NCBI RefSeq assembly: GCF_032452875.1
Contig: NC_083871.1
Coordinates: forward strand, 3,757,692-3,821,691
Length of the DNA: 64,000 nt
Origin: Bos javanicus
Taxonomy: Eukaryota > Chordata > Mammalia > Artiodactyla > Bovidae
Reading direction: 5' to 3'
The notes under the pieces were generated by a model. The model did no database searches, was not told the origin of the DNA, and saw only the letters and a list, made by a program, of their open reading frames with translations. Numbering within the stretch: position 1 is the stretch's first letter; the number at the start of each line of letters is the position of its first letter. The translations under genes and the position numbers were made by a program. Below, piece by piece: positions 1 through 10,925 of this stretch.

Positions 1-532
1 GATTTATATTCATATTTGGATAATCATTGTATCCAGAAATAATTGTTGGATATAAATTAAGACAAGACTCTGTTTACAATTTTTCAAGTAAATTGTCACT
101 TGCAGCTTCCCTATTTGTTGACTAGCACAGGTTCTAATGTAATAATTTGCCATATTTGTTGAAAACACTTTCCTTCTCCAACACTTGCCTATTTTCTTCT
201 TAAAAATTACAATTTTCTTGATAATCAATTACCCATACCTTAAAATTTTCTTTAGTAATCTATGTTCTGTCTTATATTTTTATTTAGCTACTAACAGGCA
301 ATAGTTGTCTAAAAATATCTACAGCTTTTTAAAGCAAATTACAATATTCAGGAAAGGAGAATATTGAAGACACCATTTGAGTCAAAGTATACTTTGACTC
401 TTTTGAGCCCAATAGCTTAAGTATTTTCCTGGCAATTGTAAAGGAAAAAGTCTTACATGATTTGATTTGGTTGTCAGATTCCATAGATGAGTTTGTGACA
501 TTATTATATTTTCATAATATTATATGTTGGTG
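1..532. other. AT-rich single-copy stretch
   Basis: I recognise no repeat family or exon here. The only small open frame, on the minus strand at 10-228, is low-complexity and lacks coding signals. The stretch contains a perfect 22-bp palindrome at 379-400, listed separately. Confidence 0.5.
379..400. repeat. Perfect 22-bp palindrome
   Basis: The half-site GAGTCAAAGTA is followed immediately by its exact reverse complement TACTTTGACTC with no spacer. Symmetry stops at the flanking T on each side. The core contains GTATAC, and GAGTCA-type ends resemble half of an AP-1 or bZIP site, but no function can be assigned from sequence alone. Confidence 0.9.
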
Positions 533-1300
533 TTGTTCAGTTGCTAAGTCATGTCCCACTCTTTGCAATCCCATGGACTGCAGCATGCCGGGCTTCCTTG
601 TCCTTCATTATCTCCTGAACTTTGCTCAAATGCATGTCAATCGAGTCAGTGATTCTATCTTATCCTCTGTCACCCTCTTCTCCTTTTGCCTTTAATCTTT
701 GCCAGCATCAAGGTCTTTGCCAGTGAGTTAGCTCTTTGCATCAGATAGCCAAAACATTGGAACTTTAGCTTCAGCATCAGTCTTTCCAATGAATATTCAG
801 GGTTGATTTCCTTTAGAATTGACTGCTTTGATTTTCTTGCTATCCAAGGGACTCAAGAGTCATCTCCAGCACCACAGTTTGAAAGCATCAATTTTTGGTG
901 CTCAGCCTTCTTTATGGTTCAACTCTCACATCCATACATGACCACTGGGAAGAGGGGAAACAACGTTAACTATACAAACATTTTTTGGCAAAGTGTCATG
1001 TTTGATTTTTAATACATTGTTTAGGTTTGTCATGGCTATCCTTCCAATGAGCAAGCTTCTTTTCATTTTATGACTGCAGTCACTGACCACAGTGATTTTG
1101 GAGCCCAAGAAAATAAAACCTGTCACTGCTTCCACTTTTTCCCCTTCTGTTTGCCATGAAGTGATGGGAACAAACGCTATGATCTTAGTTGTTAAATGTT
1201 GAGTTTTAAGTTAGCTGTTTCACTCTCCTCTTTCACTTTCATCTAGAGGCTGTTTAGTTCCCCTTCACTTTCTACCATTAGAGTGGTATCATCTGCACAT

Positions 1301-1576
1301 CAGAGAAGGCAATGGCAACCCACTCCAGTACTCTTGCCTGGAAAATCCAATGGATGGAGGGGCCTGGTAAGCTTCAGTCCACGGAGTCGCTGAGTCGGAC
1401 ACGACTGAGTGGCTTCACTTTCACTTTTCATTTTCATGCATTGGAGAAGGTAATGGCAACCCACTCTAGTGTTCTTGCCTGGAGAATACCAGGGACAGGG
1501 GAGCCTGGTTGGCTGCCCTCTATGGGGTCGTGCAGAGTCGGACACGACTGACGCGACTTAGCAGCAGCAGCAGCAG
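1301..1576 (+). mobile_element. BOV-A2 dimeric SINE
   Basis: Two monomers each begin with a GAGAAGG(C/T)AATGGCAACCC-type motif and end in GTCGGACACGACTGA. The element finishes in an AGC microsatellite tail. Flanking diverged direct repeats (catctgcacat at 1290-1300 and catctggatat at 1577-1587) fit a target-site duplication. It inserted into the minus-strand BovB, so it is younger than that copy. Confidence 0.9.
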
Positions 1577-1675
1577 CATCTGGATATACGAAGTTGTTGA
1601 TTTTTCTCCTGGAAATCTTCAGTCCAGCTTATGATTCAGCCAGACTAGCATTTCACATGAAGTACTCTGTGTATA

Positions 1676-2196
1676 TTTTGAACTGTGGTGTTAGAGAAGA
1701 CTCTTGGGAGTCCCTTATAATTTCTACCCTGAGGTCTAATATTTTTGTATTCCAGTCATCAAAGGGCAATTCTTCTCTTCTATGCAGAATTCTTCAATCT
1801 TGTCAGTCAATTATACAATATCAATGATTGCTCTATGATTTGGTGTTGGAGAAGACTCTTGAGAGTCCCTTGGATAGCAAGAAGATCCAACTAGTCCTGG
1901 ATCTAAAGGAACTCAGTCGTGAATATTCATTGGAAGGACTGATGAGGAAGCTGAAACTCTAATGCTTTGGCCATCTGATGTGAATAACTGACTCATTAGA
2001 AAAGACTTTGATGCTGGGAAATATTGAAGGCACAAGGAGAAGTGGATGACAGAAGATGAGACAGTTGAATGGTATCACTGACTTGATGGACGTGAGTTTG
2101 AGCAAGCTCCAAGAGTTGATGATGGACAGGGAAGCCTGGTATGCTGTGGTCCATGGGGTTGCAAAGAGTCAGACATGAGTGAGCAACTGAACTGAA
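1676..2196 (+). mobile_element. 5'-truncated BovB nested in an older BovB
   Basis: A plus-strand BovB 3' end running to a (GAACT)-type tail at 2195, lying inside the minus-strand BovB of 533-2875. Target duplication is actctgtgtata (1664-1675) and actctgcatata (2197-2208), 10 of 12 identical. Inside it, a 31-bp BovB segment occurs twice (1686-1716 and 1841-1871, 29 of 31 identical) around 124 bp of DNA that I cannot match to BovB. Confidence 0.8.
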
Positions 2197-2925
2197 ACTC
2201 TGCATATAAGTTAAACAAACAGGGTGTTATTGCACATCCTTGATGGACTCCTTTCCCAATTTTGAATCAATCCATTGTTCAATGTAAAGTTCTAGCTGTT
2301 GCCTCTCAGGAGACAGGTAAGGTGGTCTGGTATTCCCATCTCTTGAAGAATTTTCCAGTTTGTTGTGATCCACACAGTCAAAGGCTTTAGCATAGTCAGT
2401 AAGGCAAAAGTAAATGTTTTTCTGGACTTCATTTTCTCTGTGATTCAACAAATATAGGCAATTTGATCTCATGTTCCTCTCCCTTTTCTAAACCCAATTT
2501 GTACGTCTGGATGTTCTCACTTCACTTACTGCTGAAGCCTATCATGAAAGATTTTCAGTGTAACCTTGGTAGCAAACAAAATAAGTGCAATTATATGGTG
2601 GTTTGAACAGTCTTTGGCATTGTTCTTCTTTGGTATTGAAATGAAAACTGACCTTTTCCAGCCCTGTGGCCTTTGCTGACTTTTCAAACTTGCTGATATA
2701 TTGAGTGCAGCACTTTAATAGTATCACCTTTTAGACTTTCAAATAGCTCAGATGGAATTCCATCACTCCCACTAGTTTTGTTAACAGTAATGCTTCCTAA
2801 GGCCCACTTCATTTCACACTCCAGGATGTCTGCCTCTAGGTGATTGAATGCACCACTGTGGTTACTTCAGTCAGTAAGGCTTAAAAAAAAATGGTTTTAT
2901 TTTTAGCATGTAATTATGTGAACAG

Positions 2926-3925
2926 AATTCATGGGGTCGCAAAGAGTCGGACACGACTGAGCAACTGAACTGAACTGAACTGAATATGCCGAGTACATCA
3001 TGAGAAACGCTGGACTGGAAGAAACACAAGCTGGAATCAAGATTGCCGGGAGAAATATCAATAACCTCAGATATGCAGATGACACCACCCTTATGGCAGA
3101 AAGTGAAGAGGAACTAAAGAGCCTCTTGATGAAAGTGAAAGTGGAGAGTGAAAAAGTTGGCTTAAAGCTCAATATTCAGAAAACGAAGATCATGGCATCC
3201 GGTCCCATCACTACATGGGAAATAGATGGGAATAGTGAAAACAGTGTCAGACTTTATTTTTTGGGGCTCCAAAATCACTGCAGATGGTGACTGTGGCCAT
3301 GAAATTAAAAGACGCTTACTCCTTGGAAGGAAAGTTATGACCGACCTAGATAGCATATTGAAAAGCAGATTACTTAGCCAACAAAGGTCCATCTAGTCAA
3401 GGCTATGGTTTTTCCTGTGGTCATGTATGGATGTGAGAGTTGGACTGTGAAGAAGGTTGAGTGCCAAAGAATTGATGCTTTTGAACTGTGGTGTTGAAGA
3501 CCCTTGAGAGTCCCTTGGACTGCAAGGAGATCCAATCAGTCCATTCTGAAGGAGATCAGCCCTGGGATTTCTTTGGAAGGAATGATGCTAAAGCTGAAAC
3601 TCCAGTGCTTTGGCCACCTCATGCAAAGAGTTGACTCATTGGAAAAGACTCTGACGCTGGGAGGGATTGGGGGCAGGAGGAGAAGGGGACGACAGAGGGT
3701 GAGATGGCTGAATGGCATCAATGACTTGATGGATGTGAGTCTGGGTGAACTCCGGGAGTTGGTGATGGACAGGGAGGCCTGGCGTGCTGTGATTCATGGG
3801 GTCGCAAAGAGTCAGACATGACTGAACCACTGAACTGAACTGAACTGAATATGAGAGTTGGACTGTGAAGAAAGCAATTCATGGGGTTGCAAAGAGTTGG
3901 ACACGACTGAACAACTGAACCAAAC
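2926..3925 (+). mobile_element. BovB 3' half, rearranged
   Basis: 2926-2983 is a BovB or SINE 3' terminus ending in repeated GAACT. It abuts a BovB segment starting in the RT domain at 2984, with LRYADDTT, the connection region, KRRLLLGRK-like and the C-terminal RRVDSLEKTL-like region, ending with a second (GAACT)n tail near 3848. A further 75-bp fragment (3849-3925) jumps from the CESWTVKK-coding region directly to the 3' terminus. The order tail, body, tail, tail suggests local duplication and deletion. An open frame at 3504-3821 (105 aa) covers the C-terminal domain; upstream frames are broken. Confidence 0.85.
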
Positions 3926-4069
3926 TCATCTGAAGGATCGAAGTATACATGCAAACATGTATTTTGTATAATTCTCCTGTATATTCTTGCTATCTCTTCT
4001 TAATCTTCTTCTGCTTCAACTATTTTCCTCTTCCTTAATTTTCTGTTTTATCACATCTGAGTAGACATT
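3926..4069. other. Unassigned spacer
   Basis: AT-rich DNA between BovB debris and a Bov-tA SINE; I recognise nothing in it. Confidence 0.4.
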
Positions 4070-4240
4070 TTCAGTTGGTAAAGAATTCACCTGCAATGCA
4101 GAAGACCCCAGTTCCATTCCTTGTTGGGAAGATCTGCTAGAGAAGAAAAGGCTACCCAGTCCAGTATTCTGGCCTGGAGAATTCCATGGACTACAGTCCA
4201 TGGGTCGCAAAGAGTAGGACACAACTGAGAGACTTTCACT
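4070..4240 (+). mobile_element. Bov-tA SINE
   Basis: Shows the tRNA-derived head (GGTAAAGAATTCACCTGCAA with a B-box-like GTTCCATTCC region) followed by the BovB-related body CCAGTATTCTGGCCTGGAGA and the end GGACACAACTGAGAGACTTT. It is an RNA polymerase III-derived, non-autonomous retroposon of ruminants. Confidence 0.9.
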
Positions 4241-4910
4241 TTACTTTGTCCTAATCATTTTTCTTTTCTTCTATTGCTAGTTTTAGCTTAATATTTTGTT
4301 GATACATATTATTATTTTATATTAGTCATAATTTCACTTTCTCCTACTCTTATTTTATATCAAGGTTTACTGGTTTCATAAACTGATTTGTAATGCAATG
4401 CTTTATGTCTCTAAAAGATATTGTGAAATTGCATTACTCTTTCCGAGAAATATTTGATAGAATTTGACAGTGTACTTTAATGTTTTTTTATTTATTCATG
4501 TATAAAGTTGGTAGATTTTCAAAGATGCTTCTTATATCCAGAAAATTAGTAAGTGGTATGCTTACATGCATTCCACTTTGCAGTGGAATACTACAAAGCA
4601 ACAGAAAATGACAAAGAGCTAAAATACTCTTTGTCCAAGTGTGTGTAGTGAATGATTTTATTTACTTACGTAATGTATAAGAATAGATCAAATTGACATG
4701 TGCAGTTAAAAGTGAGCAGAGTGGTGTTTATCTAAGGAGAAGTGTATCAAGAATTAAAAATGATTTCCAGAGGAACAATGATGGTAGCAGAGGAAATAAT
4801 TATACATCACTGCATAAATATACTTTGGTAAGGTTTGTCTATCTATCTAGGTTTGTGTGTGAGTATATACATATATACTAAAGATGTCATATAATACATT
4901 ACATAAAAGT
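4241..4910. other. AT-rich single-copy stretch
   Basis: No recognised repeat or gene. It contains a short perfect hairpin, ATTCCACT/AGTGGAAT with a 4-nt loop, at 4570-4589. Two weak open frames (for example 4693-4881) have no coding signature. Confidence 0.4.
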
Positions 4911-5022
4911 GCTGCTGCTGCTGCTGCGACACTTCAGTCATGTCTGACTCTGTGCGACCCCATAGACGGGAACCCACCATGCTCCTCTGTCCACAGGATT
5001 CTCCAGGTAAGAATACTGGAGT
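4911..5022 (-). mobile_element. 5'-truncated BOV-A2 SINE
   Basis: The minus-strand element starts with a GCT (AGC) microsatellite and reads through GTCTGACTCTGTGCGACCCC to CTCCAGGTAAGAATACTGGA. It is flanked by a target duplication of 13 bp, attacataaaagt at 4898-4910 and attacatagaagt at 5023-5035 (12 of 13 identical). Confidence 0.9.
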
Positions 5023-5035
5023 ATTACATAGAAGT

Positions 5036-5711
5036 AAATACAGTTATTTTTATAAAGCTATATATGTAGTACATGAAGTTATAGAAGTGAACATAAATGC
5101 ATATAAAATTAATGTCTTTAGGGATGATACAGAATTTTAAAAATTTGAAGTGATTGTATAGTACAACTACCCTGCATGAAAATCAAACCTTGCAAAACTA
5201 TGCCATTGTAATGATGAACACAATGAAATAAGCTATAAAATTATAAGGGAAATATGACCATAGCAAAAATACCATCGGGAAAGTGTGCAGGATAAAAATT
5301 ACAAACAAACAGCGGGAAGAATAATTCTTCTTTACTAAGAAATTAATAAATGAAAAATAAGAAAAAATAAGTGAGAGCCTATAGTAATGTTATGCACAGT
5401 ATTTATTTTCAAAAGGAAATATTCTTTCTGCAGCATTAAGTTATTGAGTTGTCAAAGAGATATTCTTGAAAGCTTTTTTACTGTTGTTGTTATAATTAAT
5501 ACTTTACTTAGTGGGTGGTTTGTGTAGACTAGGTGTATTTTTGGAAAGTAATTGAAATGGGAATACAGGGAGACCAGATTTCTGCAGGTTGAGGAGTGAA
5601 CATGAAAGCAACAATGTAGACACTGCCAATGATGGCTATCCTGTCATGTTTGGATGACAGAGGAAGAACAATTCATGAAGGACACTTATTTGTTTGTTTT
5701 AAGAAAGGGAA
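5036..5711. other. AT-rich single-copy stretch
   Basis: No gene or repeat recognised. Confidence 0.4.
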
Positions 5712-5810
5712 GTTTTGCCATACGTCAACATGCATCTGCCACGGATGTACACGTGGCAAAACCAATACAATATTGTAAAGTAAAAATAAAAAAAATAAAT
5801 AAAAAGAAAG
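5712..5810 (+). mobile_element. Tiny L1 3' end with inverted head
   Basis: The plus-strand part (about 5745-5810) is the ruminant L1 terminus: GGCAAAACCAATACAATATT, GTAAAGTAAA, then an A-rich tail. Directly upstream, 5712-5743 is the same L1 3' end in opposite orientation (GTTTTGCCATACGTCAACAT), so the terminus forms a near hairpin. This fits a very short twin-primed insertion. Confidence 0.65.
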
Positions 5811-5892
5811 GAAAGTTGATTAATTTGTTAGAAAAAGTCATCTAAATATGACTCAGGTTTTATGAGTAGTAAAGATTCAACCTATGTTTTTA

Positions 5893-6042
5893 GTGAAGTG
5901 AGTGAATTTGCTCAGTTGTACCCAATTCTTTGTGACCCCATGGATTGTAGACTACCAGGCTCCCCCGTCCATGAAATTTTCCAGACAAGAGTATTGGAGT
6001 GGGTTGCCATTTCCTTCTCCAGGGAATCTTCCTGATGCAGGA
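5893..6042 (-). mobile_element. Bov-tA SINE fragment
   Basis: The minus-strand body reads GTGAAGTGAGTGAATTTGCTC, TTTGTGACCCCATGGATTGT and GAGTGGGTTGCCATTTCCTT. The tRNA-like head is missing. Confidence 0.85.
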
Positions 6043-7189
6043 TTTTTAGGTGATGTCATTTTGTCCTATTTAAGCATCACTTAGTTATAATGGACAAATT
6101 ATACAACATTTTATATTCTTCAAACATTAACAGAAATTTAATAACTCTGGTCAAAAAGAATGATGATATATTTGGAAAGAATGAGTGTAAGCTAGTGAAT
6201 GTCAAGTTGTTTTTCAACATCTTATGATAATCTTTAATAGCTTTCTCACTTCTGGTATATTAAGTTGAAGAGCATTGATGAGTAATCTTTCTCATATAAG
6301 AAATGATTTCATTATTTGAATTTAGCACCTCAGAATCCTGGGAGCATGTACCTTCAAATATTTTTAATAAAATTGTTCCAGGAGCTATGGTTGCTAATGC
6401 TTATTAGCATCTATACATATATTTGTGATGCCACCAGAACTTTACCCAACTGAGATCTAAATGGGGTAAGCATGGAGAGGGGAAGTCAGATTTTGCTCTG
6501 CTTCTGCATTTTCAGATTCAATGGCATATGGGTAAACTTAGATTGTGTGTTTATACACATTAGCTGGAAAGGATAGGAAGAAAATAAGAGCGTTCAGATG
6601 AAAGTCATGGGGAAACCTTCAAAGTTCTCTCAGAAGTCACTGCTAATGAATATACTCTGCCTTATTTAACAAGAATTTACAGGTTGCTGAATAAGCCTGT
6701 AAATTCTTGCCAAATAAGGCAATTTTAGGAATGGGGAACAATAAGCAGAGTTTGTTCACCATCCACATCATTTGTGGTTTCTAATGTCATGACTTACCAT
6801 AAAGCTATGAGAAATATTTATTTAAAGAACATAGTATTATCCATTGAAGTACAAGAAAAGTATGCATGAGTCCCACTCTTAAGGAGATACAGATAACATT
6901 GTACTTGACAGTGTTATCTTTCTACATGGTTACTGTATGCCAGAATCTTCTGATATGTTATTTATAATCTCCCTGAAAACTCAGCTTCACAGGTACTGTC
7001 ATCCATATAGTTCAGTTGGAAAATTTTTAAAAATCCCCCACAATTGAGTGAATTAAAGAAAGTCCTACTGATAATAAAATCTTAAAATTTATCTTAAACT
7101 CCTTTTATTTTAATTTTTTTTTTCTATTGTAGTATATGGCTTCAAGATAATACATACTTTACAAGTTTGCTGTTGTAGTTTTAAGAGGT
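6043..7189. other. AT-rich single-copy stretch with a long hairpin
   Basis: No exon or known repeat was recognised. Its notable content is the 64-bp inverted repeat at 6658-6721, listed separately. Confidence 0.4.
6658..6721. repeat. 64-bp near-perfect inverted repeat (hairpin)
   Basis: The 26-nt left arm (6658-6683, starting TGCCTTATTTAA) pairs with the right arm (6696-6721, ending AAATAAGGCA) at 24 of 26 positions across a 12-nt loop. The two mismatches are adjacent (AA against CC). It matches no SINE, MADE1-type or mariner miniature element that I can recall. It could be a short inverted duplication, a miniature transposon remnant or a miRNA-precursor-like fold. Confidence 0.85.
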
Positions 7190-8240
7190 GTAGTGACTGG
7201 GTGGATCACAATAAACTGTGGAAAATTCTGAAAGAGATGGGGATATCAGACCACCTGACCTGTTTCTTGAGAAATCTATATGCAGGTCAGGAAGCAACAA
7301 TTAGAACTGGACATGGAAAAACAGACTGGTTCCAAATCAGGAAAGGAGTATGTCAAAGCTGTATATTGTCACCCTGCTTATTTCACTTATATACAGAGTA
7401 CATCATGAGAAACGCTGGGCTGAAAGAATCATAAGCTGGAATTAAGATTGTCCAGAGAAATGTCAATAACCTCAGATATGCAGATGACACCACCCTTATG
7501 GCAGAAAGTGAAGAGGAACTAAAAAGCCTCTTGATAAAAGTGAAAGGGGAGAGTGAATTAGTTGGCTTAAAGCTCAAATTCAGAAAACGAAGATCATGGC
7601 ATCTGGTCCCATCACTTCATGGTAAACAGATGGGGAAACAGTAACAGACTTTACTTTTGGGGGCTCCAAAATCACTGCAGATGGTGACTGCAGCCATGAA
7701 ATTAAAAGACGCTTACTCCTTGGAAGGAAAGTTATGACCAACCTAGATAGCATATTAAAAAGCAGAGACATTACGATGCCAACAAAGGTCGATCTAGTCA
7801 AGGCTATGGTTTTTCCAGTAGTCATGTATGGATGTGTGATTTGGACTGTGAAGAAAGCTGAGCGCCTAAGAATTTATGTTTTTGAACTGTGGTGTTGGAG
7901 AAGACTCTTGAGAGTCCTTTGGACTGCAAGGAGATCCAACCAGTCCATGCTAAAGGAGATCAGTCCTGGGTGTTCATTGGAAGGACTGATGCTAAAGCTG
8001 AAACTCCAATACTTTGGCCACCTCATGCTAAGAGTTGACTCATTGGAAAAGACTTTGATGCTGGGAGAGATTGGGGGCAGGAAGAGAAGGGGATGACAGA
8101 GGATGAGATGTCTGCACCAACTTAATGGACATGAGTTTGAGTAAACTCCAAGAGTTGGTGATGCACAGGCAGGCCTGGTGTGCTGCGATTCATGTGGTCG
8201 CAAAGAGTTGGACATGACTGAGCCACTGAATTGAACTGAG
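7190..8240 (+). mobile_element. 5'-truncated BovB LINE
   Basis: Starts at the VDHNKLWKILKE region of the RT, continues through an RNLYAGQEAT-like segment, GKGVCQSCILSP and LRYADDTTLM, then the C-terminal domain, and ends near ACTGAATTGAACTGAG. The frames break several times, with open pieces at 7201-7434 and 7734-8096. The LKES-TAA at 7434 and a small deletion near 7628 destroy the reading frame. Confidence 0.9.
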
Positions 8241-8293
8241 TAAGGTTTTAACAGCCTTTTCGCTTTTTAAAAAACAGAAGTAAAATTTCCACT

Positions 8294-8562
8294 GCTGCTG
8301 CTAAGTCACTCAGTCGTGTCCAACTCTGTGCGACCCCATAGACAGCAGCCCACCAGGGTCCCCCATCCCTGGGATTCTCCAGGCAAGAACACTGGAGTGG
8401 GTTGCCATTTCCTTCTCCAATGCATGAAAGTGAAAAGTGAAAGTGAAGTCGTTCAGTAATGTCCGACTCTTAGCAGCCCCATGGACTGCAGCCTACCAGG
8501 CTCCTCCATCCAGGGGATTTTCCAGGCAAAAGCACTGGAGTGGGATGCAATTGCCTTCTCCG
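8294..8562 (-). mobile_element. BOV-A2 SINE
   Basis: A complete minus-strand dimer: GCTGCTGCTAAGTCACTCAG, then GTGCGACCCCATAGACAGCA, a central AAAGTGAAAAGTGAAAGTGA linker, and a second unit to GCAATTGCCTTCTC. The target duplication is aaaatttccact (8282-8293) against aaaatgtccact (8563-8574), 11 of 12 identical. Confidence 0.95.
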
Positions 8563-8574
8563 AAAATGTCCACT

Positions 8575-9394
8575 AGACAATGAAAATTCTTGGTTCTCCT
8601 GTTTGTTCATCATGTAAATTTGTACAAGCCAACTTTTTAAGCCATTTGTATTAGCTGTAGAAATGAAACAAAAATAGTTGTACTACTTATCTGTTAGAGA
8701 CGTTTCAAGACTCATGCAGCAAGTTATGTAAAATGCTGTGTATAAAGAATATTATGTTGTGCACACAAAGCCTTGTTTAACCTTTAATCCCAGAGGTTGT
8801 CAGCTAACAACTATTAGTGATTTGGAGATTATATCAAAAACCCTTCTCACAAGAGAGGCTAAAACAAGATTTTTACTATCAGTATTTCAATCAATCAAAA
8901 ACCAATTTGAATAATGAAAGCAAAAATTGTTTTTTATGAGAAAATGTAGTAATTTGTTCGTGGAAGTGTTGAATGCTAGAAATTGACTCTCACTGGTGAA
9001 ATTAAGACTATGCAATATGCTTGGGTTAATTACACTAGTTTGGAAACAACCTCACTCTTGTTTGATCAAAATGTAGTTGTCTACTAAAGCCCATTCCATG
9101 TGTCTATTGGAGATGGTGTTCATAGTTGGATCTGTAATCAGCCCTGTTTCAAGCCATTGGTTTAGAAATATGTCTGATTGCATGATGCCTGGAGAATGCC
9201 ATTGTAAAAATACCTAAAAGGGTAAAACATCAGGAAGGCACTGAGCCAAGAGATGAGTTGTATGATTACTACCTGTCAATTAATGTGTTTAATAATATCC
9301 CTTTTTCAGCAGAAATTAATCTGAGCCTGATGTTAATTAAATCTTACATTTAAAATGTCTTTGACAACCACTATTATTGACCAAAACATTTCCT
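8575..9394. other. Single-copy stretch, nothing recognised
   Basis: AT-rich with no long frame, repeat family or RNA gene that I can support. Confidence 0.4.
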
Positions 9395-9925
9395 GTGATA
9401 CAGTGCTAGGTTTGTATTCAAAGGAATTGAGAACAGATAATCAAACAAGTACATCTACACTCATGTTCACAGCAGTGTTATTTACAATGACCAAAATATG
9501 GGAATGATCCAAACGTCCTCAGTAGGTAAATGAATAGACAAGTTGTGATCTATCCATACCATGAAATATTGTTCAGTCATCAAAAGGGGAACACTGATAA
9601 AAGCTCCACATATGTTGATGAACCTTGAAAACATTTTGTCAAGTGAAAGAAACTACTTTCTAAAAATGTCATATTATATGATTCCATGAAATATTCAGAA
9701 TAGGTAAATACACAGAGACAGCAGATTGGTGATTGTCAGGGGCTGGAAGAAGGTGGGGAGAGTAACTGTTTCATGGCCGTGGGATTTCCTTCAGGGTTGA
9801 TAAAAATGTTTTGGAACTAGATAAAATAGGTGGTTGAAAACTACTGTGAATGTACAAAGTACTAACTAATTGTTCACTTTAAAATGGTCATATTTATGTG
9901 AGTGTTACATAAATTTCATATACAC

Positions 9926-9930
<5 letters not shown>
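9395..9930 (+). mobile_element. Old L1 (L1M-type) 3' end
   Basis: Reads like the end of L1 ORF2 and the 3' UTR: CATGTTCACAGCAGTGTTAT, AATGACCAAAATATGGGAAT, a degraded copy of the segment around MDEPREH-like codons, and TTGTCAGGGGCTGGAAGAAG. It ends in TTAAAATGGTCATATTTATG just before a TA microsatellite. It is heavily diverged and non-coding. Confidence 0.75.

Positions 9931-9958
<28 letters not shown>
9930..9958. repeat. (TA)n microsatellite
   Basis: About 14 uninterrupted AT dinucleotides directly after the L1 3' end, plausibly grown from its A-rich tail. Confidence 0.95.
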
Positions 9959-9963
<5 letters not shown>

Positions 9964-10100
9964 TTGTTTTGTTTGCCTCTAATTGGGTTAGGGCAGCTCA
10001 CAATAATTCACAATAACTCAAGTAACACAAAGTGAGTTATTAATGATCTGTACATATTAAAATACTGTGAAATATAAAGCATTATTTTTATAGGGAAACT

Positions 10101-10195
10101 GACCTAGAAAATCCCATGGACTGCATAGTTCATGGGGTCGCAAAGAGTCGGACGTGACTGAGTGATTTTCACTTTCACGTTCATTGTCACTTTGG
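10101..10195 (+). mobile_element. Bov-tA SINE 3' fragment
   Basis: Carries AATCCCATGGACTGCATAGT, GGGGTCGCAAAGAGTCGGAC and GACTGAGTGATTTTCACTTT, the 3' part of the family only. Confidence 0.85.
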
Positions 10196-10338
10196 TATTT
10201 TCATCCCTTTCTGATTTATAGCAGATATAATGCAAATAAAAATAACCATCTAAGAAGTTCTCAAGATAAAGTGCCTGGGAGGCATGGCGACTGGTCTCTC
10301 AATTAGCTGGTCTCAGTTAGTACTTCTAGCAATTTGAG

Positions 10339-10608
10339 CGGAGAAGGCAATGGCACCCCACTCCAGTACTCTTTCCTGGAAAATCCCATGGACAGAGGAG
10401 CCTGGTGGGCTGCAGTCCATGGGGTCGCAAAGAGTCGGACACAACTGAGTGACTTCACTTTCACTTTTCCCTTCCATGCAATGGAGAAGGAAATGGCAAC
10501 CCATTCCAGTGTTCTTGCCTGGAGAATCCCAAGGACAGGGGAGCCTGGTGGGCTGCTATATATGGGGTCGCACAGAGTTGGACACGACTGAAGCAACTTA
10601 GCAGCAGC
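10339..10608 (+). mobile_element. BOV-A2 SINE with perfect target duplication
   Basis: A complete dimer from GAGAAGGCAATGGCACCCCA to the AGCAGCAGC tail. Direct repeats agcaatttgag at 10328-10338 and 10609-10619 are identical, so this is one of the youngest insertions here. Long frames across it on both strands are artefacts of the low stop density of SINEs. Confidence 0.95.
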
Positions 10609-10759
10609 AGCAATTTGAGAGCTCCTGAACACTTCTGGTTATTCCCATTGCAGTAGCAAAAAACTGCTCATGATTAGCATTGTCACAGATGTCTCCTTCA
10701 GTCCTGGGTGACAACATCATATTTTTGAGAGAGGGAAGCAATAGAATAAGAGGAATGCT

Positions 10760-10925
10760 TTGTTGCATATTCACTGTGTACCAAGACCCAGCCTCATGAT
10801 TTTCATATTAGGATTAACAGCATTGTGGAATAGCATTGCATTGTCCTTATTTCACAGATGAGAGAGCTGAAATGTACATAAGTGAAGAAATATAAGTATT
10901 TGCACAGAGTCAGATCCAGGAAGAC
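10760..10925 (+). mobile_element. MIR remnant
   Basis: Matches the MIR core in order: CACTGTGTACCAAGACCCAG, a weak match in the middle, TTATTTCACAGATGAGAGAG and TTTGCACAGAGTCAGA. It is diverged as expected of a mammalian-wide MIR. Confidence 0.6.

Larger units (their letters stand above)
533..2875 (-). mobile_element. Old BovB LINE copy, interrupted twice
   Basis: This minus-strand, 5'-truncated BovB reads from the 3' end (533) through the reverse-transcriptase palm region to the linker upstream of the RT (about 2875). It is diverged and full of stops. A BOV-A2 SINE (1301-1576) sits in the segment encoding YADD, and a second, plus-strand BovB (1676-2196) sits in the segment encoding the residues after RQGCILSP. 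When both inserts and their target duplications are removed, the antisense BovB reads continuously: 533-1300, 1577-1675, then 2197-2875. It is non-coding debris today. Confidence 0.85.

Noticed and set aside
4070..4240. A tRNA gene
   Set aside because: The tRNA-like A/B-box region is the head of a Bov-tA SINE; there is no complete cloverleaf.
10303..10632. Long overlapping frames on both strands (85-109 codons)
   Set aside because: They fall entirely inside a BOV-A2 SINE.
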